Of a DNA stretch of 64,000 bases, positions 11,708-22,281 are shown piece after piece (position 1 is the stretch's first letter; each line of letters opens with the position of its first letter). The position numbers were made by a program, and so were the translations under genes. A model generated the notes under the pieces. That model searched no databases. It had not been told where the DNA came from and worked only from the letters and a program-made list of their open reading frames with translations. The DNA is taken from the NCBI GenBank assembly GCA_958299035.1, contig CATQJL010000001.1:34386780-34450779 (forward strand). Reading direction: 5' to 3'. The stretch is from Cylicocyclus nassatus (lineage: Eukaryota; Nematoda; Chromadorea; Rhabditida; Strongylidae).

Positions 11708-12206
11708 TTAGATTAGTATAAGGCGTCGTGGCAACTCAAAGCAACGACAATACTCTAGTGGAGGTTGACAAGTTTCTTCACGTTCTTCTTTGCCCCAACT
11801 GTGACCCTCATTTATGCCGCAAAAGGCAAGCTAAAGTGTGTTGGGGCGCAGTAACTGTCAAAGTCACTTCAGCAGTACCCGCCACGACCAAAGGCACAAC
11901 AACCCCAGAAAACACAACTCCATATACAAGCATCTTAACAAACAATTTTTTGACTGGGGCTGTAATTATCCCAGACAGCGCTGCCCCAAGGAGTGGGAAG
12001 GCCGCTAAAAACGCAAAGAACACAACCATTATAACCGCTCCATTACAGGCTTTAGCTAAAACCACCAGAAGGACACCCGCGACTAAGACCGAAACTACAG
12101 GACCAGGTACCGCTAACAAGGGAAATCCCAAATTAAGATGACAAACTGAAATGAGCTGCTTTTCATTGAATGTGCCTTGATAAGCGTTTCCAAATCTATC
12201 TTCCAT
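11708..12206 (-). CDS. Candidate multi-pass membrane protein
   Basis: An ATG at 12206 opens a frame encoding ~27 polar residues followed by three hydrophobic stretches (including VVSVLVAGVLLVVLA, AVIMVVFFAFLAAFPLLGAA and LVYGVVFSGVVVPLVVAG). The frame itself ends at 11808. A ~38 bp intron (GAA|GTGACT ... CTTTAG) would instead join a hydrophilic Cys-containing tail ending at a TAA at 11708-11710, close to an AATAAA. The + strand reading of the same DNA is Ser/Thr-rich and open, so strand choice is not certain; the hydrophobic pattern and poly(A) signal favour the - strand. Family unknown. It lies between two foldback elements. Confidence 0.4.
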
Positions 12207-12399
12207 GTCAAATCAGTTCTTTGGAAATGGTATTAAGCGTTCAAAAGTCTAAATTTGTTTTAACGCCACAGTTAGTTAGTTTTTAGTTTTTAGTTAGTTG
12301 TCCAATCATTTGTGTTTTCGGTAAATGTGAGTAGCCTTTGAAAACAGTAACTCAATATCATGATAATCATGCACTACCAAGTTGGTTTTAAAGCAATTA

Positions 12400-13299
12400 T
12401 ATTAGGTTGGCACGAAAGTTCTTGCGTAATTCAAACAAAATTCGATAGTTTTTCAAAGACTAAACCTAAATTCACATTCTTGTATGCTAGAAATAACAGA
12501 AGTGTCACGCTCCATGACGGGAGTTCAAGCACAACATTCCATGAGCTAGCCATCGAAAACGAAGCTCTCAAATATGGGGCTTCAAATTTTGCGATTTTGA
12601 GTTTGGTGGCAGAAAATCGCAGAGGGCCGCTAGCTAGCCGAAAAAATCTGTAGAATTTACTTACACAGCAAAAGTCTATACGTTACTTTAGCAGGCTTTG
12701 AGCATGGAAATGCGAAAACAAAAAATTTGTGAAATTTCTCATTTCATAGGGCAAATCCCCTTATCGCTCTAATTTTTCCACAGAAACACAGTCTGCACTC
12801 AGAAATTAGACATAGTGCCTATTTAGAGCCTTGGACGTTTTCTTGATTGTAAAAAAGTGTTTTCGCCGGAAAACTGCGGGCATGAGGGGATTTTTTCCGC
12901 AAAGTGACATATTTCACAAATTTTTTGTTTTTGCTTCACCGTGCAAGATCAAAGCCTGCCAAAGTAACATATGGACTTTTGTTGTGTAAGTAAATTCTGC
13001 AGATTTTTTCGGCTAGTTAGCGGCACTCTGCGTTTTCTGGCACCAAACTCAAAATCGCAAAATTTGAAGCCCCATATTTGAGAGCTTCGCTCTCGACGGC
13101 TAGCTTACGGAATCTTATGCTTAAACATCCATCATGAAGCGTAAGGCTTCTAATATTTTCAGCATACAAGATTGTGAATTTAGGTTTACGTAAGGCTTCT
13201 AATATTTTCAGCATACAAGATTGTGGATTTAGGTTTAGTCTTTGAAAAGTTATTGAATTTTGTTTGAATAACGCAAGAACTTTCGTGCCAATCTAGTAC
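12400..13299. mobile_element. Mariner-ended foldback, ~400 bp arms
   Basis: The left end is TATTAGGTTGGCACGAAAGT and the right end 'actttcgtgccaatctagta' is its inverse. The arms pair throughout ('caaattttgcgattttgagt' with its inverse near 13050; 'agcaaaagtctatacgttac' with a match near 12970). A 50 bp segment is tandemly duplicated in the right arm near 13140-13235. TA flanks fit Tc1/mariner. Coding capacity: none. Confidence 0.8.
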
Positions 13300-13509
13300 A
13301 TTAAAGCCCCTCCCCCAAAAGCGCGTCGCAGATAAGAAAACAGCTTTGGTAACAGCTCATCAATCCGCATCTAATGATATGCGGTTTTCAGTTCGCCACA
13401 CTAAGTTGGGATCGTTTCCTTGTGAGAACTTCACCTATCAAAGCTGTCAGTTTGTCTTCTTAATTTTGACAGTCTCATGATAATCCTGATTACGAAGTGG
13501 TAGACTGTT

Positions 13510-14190
13510 ATGCTTACGCTGATTTTGCTTTATGCCTTTGGTTGAGAAGCGATGTTTTGATTTATTCATTCAAGCCGAACTTCTTACCATGAAAAGCATA
13601 ACATACCTTTCTTAAAACATTTGTCGCATTTGTATCAGTCATAGCAGGATTCTCATTGGTTGCAACACAATAAATAATACAAAACTTCAGCAATCTATTT
13701 CGACATCTCTGGTATCACTAGGACTTGGAAGATTGGTACCCATTGTGGGAAAAGCGGAACTGCAGAAATCCGCCGTGAAATCAAAAAAGCTGAGAGAAAC
13801 TTCGAAGAATTCATGAAAGCCGTGAGTCTCTAGTCGAGGTTAAGTCAAATTTTTGACGATAGACATGTAGATAATAGACGCTGCCAAAAAACAGTCAATA
13901 AATCCTAAAGAGCTGAACATTGAGATTCACTACTGGCCAGTCAGGTAAGCATTTTTCAAATGGGATAATAATTATACGGCGAAGATATCTATGCAGGTGC
14001 TGCGTTGGAGGGGAGTCCACTGTATGTTATATAGAGGACGTAACCAGCAGAAAGTTTAAGGAGGACGTAAAGGTCCTGAGCAAGAACTATGTTCAAGTCT
14101 GGGGGGAAATCAGAGTAAGTGACTCTCTCTGCTCTTCATTAGGTTTGCACACCTTGTGATTGCTTCTTTAATGTTCCTATGCCAATGTAG
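13510..14190 (+). CDS. Secreted Cys-rich protein, complete 5-exon gene
   Basis: Exons by eye: 13510-13540, 13691-13821, 13871-13944, 13997-14114, 14143-14190. They total 402 bases with consistent phases (1, 0, 2, 0), encoding 133 residues. Donors are GTTGAG, GTGAGT, GTAAGC and GTAAGT; acceptors include 'acttcag', 'atgcag' and 'cattag'. The product starts with a hydrophobic signal peptide (MLTLILLYAF), then a charged helical segment (EIRREIKKAERNFEEFMKA), then a CC pair. It ends VCTPCDCFFNVPMPM. Cysteines fall at about 29, 80, 81, 89, 120, 123 and 125. I recognise no family. It is probably secreted. The last exon overlaps the 3' region of the opposite-strand gene at 14265-15016. No single exon exceeds 131 bp, so the gene is invisible to plain ORF scans. 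Confidence 0.65.
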
Positions 14191-14264
14191 GCGAGTTTCA
14201 CAACATGCGCTGTTACTATTCATGAGAGTTTCCTCTTTGAGAGGCTCATCAAGCTTTTTTTTAC

Positions 14265-15016
14265 ATATTCTGCTTCTGACTGTTGCAAAAAGGCCCATAA
14301 AGAAGTGAATTTGTCACTTAACGCTCTACATTCGAAAGGATCAAAGCTATGCTTGTTAGTCATTTTCGATTTCCCGAAAATAGCTGGGCAAGTGACCCTA
14401 ACTTTTGAGAAATGATAATTAGCGCTTCAAAGCGCCTTTATTGAGCACAAGATTTGCAAAATGACGGTTAGAAACATGCAGAAATAGTGACCCATGGTTC
14501 GCGTAAGTAAACTCAAAAACTAGAAATTATCAATCAATCTATAACTCGTAGTCCGCGCAAAAAGTCCTACAAAGCTCTCACTATTTGGATGTGTTTGTCT
14601 CAAAAAAATTCACTCCATTGAACAGTTCGAAGCTGGCCGGTACTTGACACTAACAAAACTTGAGAAGGAGAGAACTTACCTCTCGGATGAACCGTGCTTG
14701 AGCTAGCGACTATCACAGCTGCAATCTTCTGAGAATGTGCTCGTGGCAGATAGTGCTGGAGCTTATAGGCGACATGCCCTCGATGAACATTCTTCAAGTG
14801 CCGGAATTTAGGCAAGCCCTTCTGTTCGAATGACCAAGAAAAGATGGCGACTATTGCTTGGCGATGCTGAAAAGTATCTCAGGCTTAAATCTTCAACCTT
14901 CGCAACTGTGTCCTTATCGATGCATTGACTGTAAAATCGGCATTCACTTGCGATAAACATTGGACATAAATGTTTTTGACCCGAATACCAGAACAAAAGC
15001 AGTGCATCATAACCAT
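14265..15016 (-). CDS. Multi-exon protein of unknown function
   Basis: Exons: 15016-14948 (ATG, 23 codons; donor CAA|GTGAAT), 14866-14680 (acceptor 'acttttcag', donor AGAG|GTAAGT) and 14401-14265 (acceptor 'ctcaaaag', donor TAT|GTAAAA). Phases fit, giving 131 residues up to the last donor. Recognisable segments include QAIVAIFSWSFEQKGLPKF, RAHSQKIAAVIVASSSTVH and FTSLWAFLQQSEAEY. The C-terminus is unresolved: either read-through for 13 residues to a stop, or a splice into 14110-14210, beneath the last exon of the + strand gene. No signal peptide and no family match that I know. Confidence 0.55.
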
Positions 15017-15361
15017 AGTTGTTACAGTTTGGATATATGGTGGAGCAGCGCGTTCACACAGCAACTGGCAGTTTATTAGTCAAATGAGGAGAATAAGGAA
15101 GCAGACAGATTGATGAAGTGGAGGCCAAGATAAGATTCCTAGAACGATGATAAACTGCCCTTGCAATTTGGCACGAACTTTGCGAGGAGAACTTCCGTCA
15201 TTCTATCGGCAACTGGGTTAACTTTAAACCTTTGTTTTAAAGCCGGTAAGCGACAACAACTCAAAACATTGATATCGAGATAACGAAAGATTAATATTTT
15301 AAAATCACGCGTTGAAAGGACATGAAGAAATTTAATTCGTGTTTTAAAACTGCTAGGGGAT

Positions 15362-15511
15362 TGTTGATAATCGTTTGAGCTTGTTGAGCGTCGACCAAGA
15401 TTTTAGCCACTTTCTTCACGGTCAACGTTTTGCGGCATCGCCTAAAGGAATAAAGTGTGGCTAATATCTTGGCCGACGCTCAGCAAGCTCAAACGATTAT
15501 CAGCTATCGAT
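15362..15511. repeat. 150 bp inverted repeat
   Basis: 'gttgataatcgtttgagctt' at the left pairs with 'aagctcaaacgattatcagc' at the right, extending ~47 bp per arm with a ~50 bp loop. The 87-codon + strand frame at 15455-15718 starts inside it and has no recognisable domain. Confidence 0.65.
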
Positions 15512-15864
15512 GCCAAGATTAATAAACAACCGAAGTTGGAGACAATGTTAGGGGATTGCTCGCTCACATCTGTTTCAGTAGGCAAACACAAAATTGAAAA
15601 CCTACTGACAAAGAGGCGGCCAAAAAAATTAGTTCCACCTTTGTCTTTCAAAATTATTGAAATTCGGTTAAGTAATATTGAGGCATGTTCACTCGTAGTC
15701 ACAGCAAACCCATACTAGTTAACAGCATAATTATTTCACTGCGAAGGCGTCCATTCTCCAAAAATTTATTTTATCGTAAAGTGATAATACCTATGATTTT
15801 ATCACAGAGGATAATGAGGCAGATCAGCTTGCTTGACATGCAACATAGGAAGTCTAATTGCCTT

Positions 15865-16640
15865 GAAGGCAACGTCCGGGCAAAATTCGCCTCTCATGTT
15901 TCTGCCATTCTGGGGCCTTTCCGTGGCCCTGATTACAGTTGTAAAGTCGAAGTTGTTCAAAACTCCCAAAAAACCCGGTTCTGGGGAATCCTTTCTTCAA
16001 AACGTGGACGAGTTTCAAATTGCTCGTCCCCATCGTCATGCCAGCGGGAGGAGCTGGAACTGCACGGATGCAGTTGCATTGCAGCGTGCAGTGCAACTGC
16101 AAGGCAACTGCAATGCGAAAGCACCCTGCGTAAGCGCTCGCCCTCAGGGGTGGTTTGTGATCGAAGAGGCGGCTTGATACGTATCACAGGCCCGTATCTC
16201 TTTTTAGAGGGCACGTCAAAGGGTTGGACCAATGCAGATCGGATACTCAAGGGCCCCTCTTTACAACTATGTGATAATCTGGGTGGATGGATCTTGCCTG
16301 GACGCTGCCTTTAAAGGCACTGTCCACCCAGATTTTCGACTTCCACGTTTTTGTCGTTTCAGGGCCTTCTCATGTACCTGATTCCGAATACGAAATAATG
16401 CTCGAAAACCCCGACAATCCCCGTTCCGGAGAACCCACAGGCCGGCTTTCCAGAATGGTGATTGGATGGGCGCGCACAAATGGGCGGGCATGGATGGGGG
16501 TCCTCGTGCATCTTCGCTATTCCAAAGCGATTTTCTCGCTTCCGAAGCGGCATTTTGCGCCGCGACTTGGGCATTGGATTGATAGAGGGCTCTACTATTA
16601 TATGCTGCCAAAAGCTCAACACCATCAACTTAGGGTAGAC
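15865..16640. repeat. Two diverged tandem copies of a ~450 bp repeat
   Basis: The block starting 'aaggcaacgtccgggcaaaa' (15868) aligns with that starting 'aaggcactgtccacccagat' (16314). Both continue through 'ggggcctttc...ctgatt' and 'ccggttctggggaatcc' / 'ccgttccggagaaccc'. A short related piece, inverted, adjoins the second solo LTR at 43871. All frames are partly open because of GC-rich simple words, so ORFs here are not called as genes. Confidence 0.5.
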
Positions 16641-16828
16641 TGTCTTGGCCAACAATAGTAACAGCTGGGTTCCAACGTTTATTGATCGACCAAGTGTATG
16701 TTAGAGAAAGCATGATGAATTATAAGCACAATAAATCTCTTCATATTCCAAGCCCTCGCTTTATCTCGGCTCTTCTTTTATATCCTTCGCAGCGGCCCTG
16801 CCTTCCTCATATCGTGAGAATCACGACA
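16641..16828. mobile_element. Solo LTR, copy 1 (188 bp)
   Basis: Starts TGTCTTGGCCAACAATAG and ends 'gagaatcacgaca', that is TGT...ACA. A second copy at 43684-43870 (187 bp) is ~90% identical and stops at the same two terminal points with unrelated flanks, which defines the ends. Two AATAAA motifs are present or nearly so. No internal retrotransposon sequence is attached. The last bases after 16828 repeat 'ctcatatcgtgaaaatcacgaca'. Confidence 0.65.
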
Positions 16829-17563
16829 CCCTCATATCGTGAAAATCACGACAATCCGGCGACGGAAAGATGACGTCTCGAGGCTAAAGCTCTGAAATGT
16901 GGCCGAACTTGCGACCCTTGGCTGAACAGAATCTGTTAAGATGAAGACGCCGGAGTCACTAATCGTGACTTGAGAGGTATTTGTGCTGATTTTTCTTGGT
17001 TTTTTAACTTATTCATTGTTGTTTTTATTTATTTATCTGTTTTTTTTGAAAACAATTGTTGAGTGCAAAAAGGAACCCTTTTTATGTAAATTGAAGAATT
17101 GGAAATATGCGTTTATTGGAAATTTACATAATGAATATGCCGATGGATATCACAAAGAATCATAAGAAGCTTTTTGCGTTAATTGCCTGTGGTCTGAATG
17201 GAAATTTTTTTCTTTCAAATCTCTTCTTGAAATTCTGCCACCTTTCGTTTTTGCTGTTAGTGCGGTTTGAAATGTTCCTCATTTCCGTTTTGAGCGTTTT
17301 GCAGTTTGCGTTTCGCGATATCGCTTTTTGAGGTTTTGCGGTTTTTGCGGTATTCCTTTTTGCGGTTTTTGCGAAATTCTTTTTTGCGGTTTTGCGTGTG
17401 CGTTTTGCGATATTCCTTTTTGAGGTTTTGCGGTTTGCACGTCGATATTGCGCGTGGGCTTATGAGTAAGTCCGTAAAGTGATTGTTGAAAATAAGTCGA
17501 TTGCTAAAAAAAGAAATGCTATGTCTTCAACGCTTGTTTGTTGTTTTGCTTTGTTTTTCCCTC
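16829..17563. other. Low-complexity region, TTTTTGCGG repeats
   Basis: From 17280 to 17440 the sequence is a degenerate run of 'tttttgcggttttgcg' words. The rest is T-rich with no supported gene; a 60-codon hydrophobic frame at 16983-17165 looks like T-rich chance. Confidence 0.45.
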
Positions 17564-18386
17564 TTACATATTGAATTGGTACTGACAGAAGACGGAGTGA
17601 TGTCTCGTCATTTCTGACAGTCGCATTGTCTTCTTACAGAAAAAACAGGTGTTTTTTGGTTGACATGAAGTGGCTATATGTGTGGCCGGGCCTAGGCAGC
17701 GCTCGCATCTGTTGAGTTGAGCGATGCGCTGCCTACGCTCGGTCAAGGTGGAATAAATAGTACAATCAGTCGACCAGTGGCAAGTACCACAAAAAATGCA
17801 ATTGGATAGTGGTACCTGCGGATAAATTGCCTGGTTCTCGTTCTGCTGGACCTGTGGACGCTTTTGTTGTTGTTGTGGTGGTGGTGGTAGTGCCGACGAT
17901 GTTGGACGATCGCACTGGACGGCCGCAGACCTCTGAGCTGCTTCTGGCATGTCGTGAATCCAGAGAACGCAGTCTTCCATATGGTCGACTAGGCTTTCCA
18001 CGGCGCCCTGAAATCGACGTTGATTTTTGTTCTTTGTTGTTTAAGTTGACTACCTTTTTTATTTTTTGTTTTTGTTCTTCATGTTCAAATGTGTGTTTTC
18101 GTTTTCGTTGCAGCTTCAAAAGTTTGCTTTTATTTATTTCGTAATGCTCTAATTGTTATGCTTACCCTGTGCAGCTTCATTTCTCTTCTCAGTTCTTTGA
18201 TATCGTGTTGAATTGCTGATATCATTGCGCGCAATTCGCCGGGGCTGATCTCCGGTGAATATGCCCGCTCATGGCTGCTTGACCTTTCTTTCGGTTCTTT
18301 CGAGTCTTCTCCCGCATTACAGCACTCGTTATCTTGCATCTCAACATCTTGAGAATTTGGAATTGGAATGTGCTCTTCCGATATAT
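17564..18386 (-). CDS. gag: BEL/Pao-type gag, spliced, partial
   Basis: Two exons on the - strand. 18386-18166 follows a 'ccaaatttcag' acceptor, encodes an acidic segment with GELRAMISAIQHDIKELRRE and ends at CACAGG|GTAAGC. 18007-17564 follows 'cgatttcag' and runs to a stop. The second exon has a glutamine-rich linker, then two zinc-knuckle-like clusters: CIFCGTCHWSTDC and CERCLGPATHIATSC, with CFFCKKTMR...HHSVFC after them. This Cys/His pattern is that of nematode BEL/Pao gag. No protease or RT follows (the next 700 bp are low complexity), so the element is truncated. Presence of an intron in gag is unusual for an active element. Confidence 0.6.
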
Positions 18387-18445
18387 CTGAAATTTGGAAT
18401 TTTGAGAGTTGAAAATAACTTTGATTTGCGTAAAATATTACGGCA

Positions 18446-18832
18446 CTACATGTGTGAAATGCGTATGAAAAGCCTAAAAAGACTATAAACGCAAAGGAAG
18501 GGTGTGCGCAAAGTTAGACGGATCGTGCGCATAAGAAGTCGAAGTAAAAGAAATGGAAGCTTGAAAGGCAGAGGCATTGCATATTGTAAGATATTTTGAT
18601 AGATATTACGGCGATAAGCTCTTTGACTTGAGCTATGTTGCCTTTCTCGACATACCGTGGCAGTTGCGATCAGCACAGTGATAAGCGTAAGAAATACGCA
18701 TGGTGAATATATGATGTATTGTTTCATTATTGAGAATAACTCGGGTATGTCTGGTAATTCTAATTTGAAAGTTTCGGGCGTGTTTGTTTTGGTGTTATAT
18801 TGTAGTGTTTTGATATCATAAAATGGAAACAT
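18446..18832 (-). CDS. Membrane ORF, possibly envelope C-terminus
   Basis: 128 codons. A polar N-terminal part (ELPDIPELFSIMKQY) is followed by a strong membrane segment (SPCVFLTLITVLIATATVC) and then a basic Arg/Phe-rich tail. The layout (short outer segment, one membrane span, basic cytoplasmic tail) fits the end of a retroviral-type envelope. However, it lies just upstream of gag on the same strand, an odd order. It could also carry an upstream gag exon, because ACG|GTATGT at about 18662 is a good donor in phase. Role unresolved. Confidence 0.35.
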   Translation of the reverse strand: MFPFYDIKTLQYNTKTNTPETFKLELPDIPELFSIMKQYIIYSPCVFLTLITVLIATATVCRERQHSSSQRAYRRNIYQNILQYAMPLPFKLPFLLLRLLMRTIRLTLRTPFLCVYSLFRLFIRISHM

Positions 18833-18865
18833 ACTTTTTATGAAATGTAATTGTCCTGTTATTCA

Positions 18866-19585
18866 GAACCAGCGCGTCACCTCCGCTTCCCGGAGGTTCG
18901 CACTGGCTCCCTATCCGTATGCCTTTCTTATGTTTGCATGAGAATGGCTTTGAAACTCACCACGCGATGCTGAGCACCACAAATGAATCGTAAACAACTG
19001 GTCTTTCATGAAGCATCTCCATGTAAGATCGGTAATTCTGAGAAAAAAACTTTCTTGCAAGGAAACAAATCGAATTTGAACGGATTACTGGATTTATTTT
19101 AGTTTGATAATCGTCATAAGCATAACTGTCACCTTGAACTACATTTCAATGCAAAAATCTTTTCAGTCTTTCCAAATAAAACCTTGCCAAATCGACTATC
19201 TACGCTTTCATCACTTTTTGGCGCTGTTTTCGCAAAATAGCAAGCTTTTTGAGCACTTTTTGGGCTAGAGTTCATGGCGCGCAGAGTTTCTTGTCAGGCA
19301 AATCATAACTTTGCAAAAAGTCGAATTACGACCCAGATTTTGCGTGCCAAAAGGCGCGTGGACCCGTTTGACGCGCAAATTTTGAGGGACCCGCTTATCG
19401 TGCCGACTCGTCCTTGTGCGTGGTGGGCCTACACGCTCGCACGGTAGGCTATGCAAAATTGCAGCCCGATAGCTTAGTTGCAACTTCTTCTATGAATTTC
19501 GTGACAGACAGATTCTCACACAAACACACAGACAGACACACAAAAAAAACAGACGGCCTTAGCGCGCTATTATAGTGGGATATTT
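18866..19585 (-). mobile_element. Dispersed repeat A, copy 1
   Basis: Matches 29662-30715 in inverse orientation over its whole length: a hairpin end ('cctccgcttcccggagg'), then 'gagatcgg'-type words, 'gcgcgtcaaacgggtccacg', 'aatttcgtgacagacag', a short (CA)/(ACAG) stretch, and the terminal 'cttagcgcgctattatag'. Non-autonomous, with no coding capacity. The end structure (hairpin at one end, no inverted repeats) would suit a Helitron-like element, but I could not confirm a CTRR end. Confidence 0.6.
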
Positions 19586-19837
19586 GCTGATTTGTGCCGC
19601 AGTTTGCTAGACATATTTCATTGAAGACTGTTAGCGTAGAAGTGTATCTCGTTCGTGTATCCTGTTGGTGGACAAGTAATTGTGAACGATTGTGATTGGC
19701 AGTTTATTTCTGCTACAGCATAAAAGAGTTCAGCTCAGACAACTGAAAGCTCTCAACCGGCAGCCGTAAAGCCGTCATCAATCCCCAACAAAAGCCACCG
19801 TACCTTATCGCTGCCCTATGGATTCCCGCTGAATGCC

Positions 19838-19985
19838 ATGTGGCTTCCAGATCATTGCCAGCTTGTAGCAGCCCGCTTACGTCCATTAAGGCAGCCCGCT
19901 GAGTGCCAGTTAATGCTGCTCGCTCACTGCCACTTGTGGCAGCCCGCTCACTGCCGCTTATCGCAGCCCGCTTACTGCCATTCAC
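19838..19985. repeat. GCCCGCT minisatellite, locus 1
   Basis: About six units of 25-27 bp built on 'gcagcccgctcactgcc'. Similar GCCCGCT words form the arrays near 32855-33250. A flanking word ('cagacaactgaaagctctca') is also shared with that second locus. Confidence 0.6.
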
Positions 19986-20044
19986 TTGCTCTCCTCGTTT
20001 TGTTGAGCTTTGTGGAATTCAACGGTTGGAACCAGCCTTCTTAA

Positions 20045-20609
20045 GCTTGATCTTTCACAACCTATTGTTAATCGTTGCAATAGTACGTGAATAATCGTAT
20101 CAGCGATCTGCTTTATTCGGGATTTACTACTCCTTCTCATACTTGCATTGTAAACAGACTATTGATCATTTTTATTACTCAGCCGCTCAAACTGTAACAG
20201 AACGCATAACAACAACAAAAAAAGATACAGATAAATGAATAAACTCAAAAGATCACCGCACTCGAGAGGAAGGAGGATGTCCATGTAAGAAGAAGTTTGA
20301 GGTATCTGCTCTAAACAAAATATCCAAGATCTTAATTGACAGAGATGCTTCAACTTGCGTACAAATTCAGTCGACTACCCGCTTTACTGTAGACTCTGTT
20401 CGCGATATACTTCGTTTTGCACCTCTTTCAAATGCGGCTAGTTTCAGGTGTTTTTCTTCTTCGCTTCTGGAATTAAGTCGTTTTACAGATGTTATAAGGG
20501 TTTAAGAATTTTTCAAAATCTACTCACAGCTTATAGCTTACGTGATAACCAATCGAGTGAGAGGGAAGTTATGAGACCAGTTGCAAAACTTAGTTTCCAA
20601 TCTAATAGC
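20045..20609. other. No gene recognised
   Basis: AT-rich with short open stretches only; no supported exon and no repeat partner in the window. Confidence 0.4.
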
Positions 20610-20807
20610 TCACAGGGCAAGCTGCATTTCTTTCAGTATTTCGGCCTTGTATAGATCAAAATCGGCTAGCAACTCATCCAACTTTTTCTGCAGCTCATTT
20701 TCGCTTTGCCCAAGCGCGAGGTAGAACCTAGAAAGTTGTGTATTGATCTTGACAACCAGTCTTTTAAGCAAGCTACCGTGACATTTCATGTGCCGCTGTT
20801 TTTCCAA
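20610..20807 (-). pseudogene. Gag-like coiled-coil fragment
   Basis: A 65-codon frame with an amphipathic helix (SENELQKKLDELLADFDLY, then KAEILKEMQLAL) preceded by LLKRLVVKINTQLSRFYLAL. This is the usual layout of nematode BEL/Pao gag N-termini. It could instead be the last exon of the gene at 21473-22038, since it lies downstream on the same strand. No zinc knuckle is attached. Confidence 0.35.
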
Positions 20808-21472
20808 GCCTTAATGCACTACCTCCTAAGCCGATCAAATCTAGCGCAAAATCTGAAGTCAGAGTCAGTACAATACTAATGTACTGCACGGTAGTAGGCA
20901 TAACAACCTACCCATGAGCGTTACTTCTACTGTCGCAGGGAGATTTCGCAAGTGGCGTTCTCTGCCAGCCTTTCGATAATACCTTATGGCGTAATCTTGG
21001 ATTCGCTGAGGGGGCTCCGTCAGCTGCAAGGTGTCTAATGATTAGACGTATTGCGCACGCAGAGAGACGTGAACCTGTTGAAAAATGAAGCGAAATAGGC
21101 GTGCAAAGTTTTGTTGGCAAGGTTTTGTGTCGTTGAAGGTGTAAGGCACCAGCATTTCAGGAATTTCCACTAAACGTCTCACTTGCGCGCGACTAGTGTA
21201 TAACAGCTAGTGACAATTACGCTTTTGAATGGTGGTGGTGCTCTATTTTCCAAGTTCTTGTCAGGTTATTCAAAGACATACAACGTGCTTGACCATGTGT
21301 AATCGTTGCTTTGCGTATGACTCAAATGCACGCGCCAGCCGATCGTATTTTGCAATTTCTATTATTATCGCAGTAGCAAAAGCAATAATATACCATCAAA
21401 AAGTGAGCTATCGAACTCAGCATCGTGTGGTCAGACATATCAGAATCCAAGAAAAAGTCGTGATCAAACCTT
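20808..21472. other. Possible introns/exons of the 21.5-22.0 kb gene
   Basis: Contains one plausible - strand exon near 21320-21395 and otherwise no clear coding signal. Confidence 0.3.
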
Positions 21473-22038
21473 TGGACCCGAAAAGCAGCCTCGGATTTGA
21501 CGAACTCCTAGTTGATTTTTGAATAATTTAGAGTGTTTACGCCCAAAGACCTTTACCTCGTATACAGCTTTGTTGAAAGTATGAGTTCGTTTTGTGCTCA
21601 AGATCAGAGATGCAGCAGAGTTTGAATCAAGCGTTATTCCATGTATACAATCGTATAGCGTCTTGTGCTTCCCTGCGAATTGCCGTGGGCTTTCGACCTG
21701 ATATAATCTTTGCTTAGAGGTTTTCAATGTTAGAGGATGTTGGAATGCGACTCAGCATGACCTACCAAAGGGCGATCACAAGTTCTTCCCTTTTGACAAT
21801 TAGACGCTCGGTGCGGTCGTCGTTCTTCATTACACTAAGTAGGCTCGTTATGTGAAACATTAGAGCGACAGACTTACGTCAATGGCTGCAATTCGTGGTA
21901 TACGCGCGGAGATCCGGAACCCGATAGTGGCGGTGTTGAAGGCGCACGCACAACCGATTGAGTCGCTTGCGAAAATGCTGACACGGTGCCAGTAGCTGGA
22001 CGACGGGGAGCAGCAGCAAGTTTTGGGCGTGTAGCCAT
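21473..22038 (-). CDS. Candidate host gene, 5' part, multi-exon
   Basis: Exon 1 (22038-21878) starts at an ATG, encodes a Pro/Ser/Ala-rich segment (MATRPKLAAAPRRP, APSTPPLSGSGSPRVYHEL) and ends at a perfect donor, GAC|GTAAGT, in phase 2. Exon 2 (21834-21766) continues in phase as MKNDDRTERLIVKREELVIAL and ends at TTTG|GTAGGT. A third open block (about 21710-21473) encodes HKTLYDCIHGITLDSNSAAS and a basic stretch, with donors GAG|GTAAAG and AAG|GTTTGA, but its phase does not match exon 2, so an exon or an edge is missing. A later block near 21320-21395 (KYDRLARAFESYAKQRLH) may also belong. No family recognised. Confidence 0.45.
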
Positions 22039-22281
22039 TGCTTTCTTCATCAGTAATTGCCTGATAAGCTCTCAGATTTCATGGCAAGCAATACCCGAAA
22101 AGAAGGTAGTTGGCATTACTAAGCAAGAATAATTTCAAACGAAAACGATACTTTATATTTATCGATACTTTATACGTAATAATTAGTCATATAACAGAGA
22201 CATATGCATGACCATTGAATTCAATGTAAACACAAGGTCTTTGGATAGATAAAGCTGGGCGAACTTGAGTGCTTTTTTCGG

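Noticed and set aside
15854..16655. Several overlapping 80-210 codon frames on both strands
   Set aside because: All frames are open at once in a GC-richer tandem repeat; none has a domain or a preferred frame.
16983..17165. 60-codon hydrophobic frame resembling a signal peptide
   Set aside because: It arises from a T-rich low-complexity stretch, with no splice partner or promoter.
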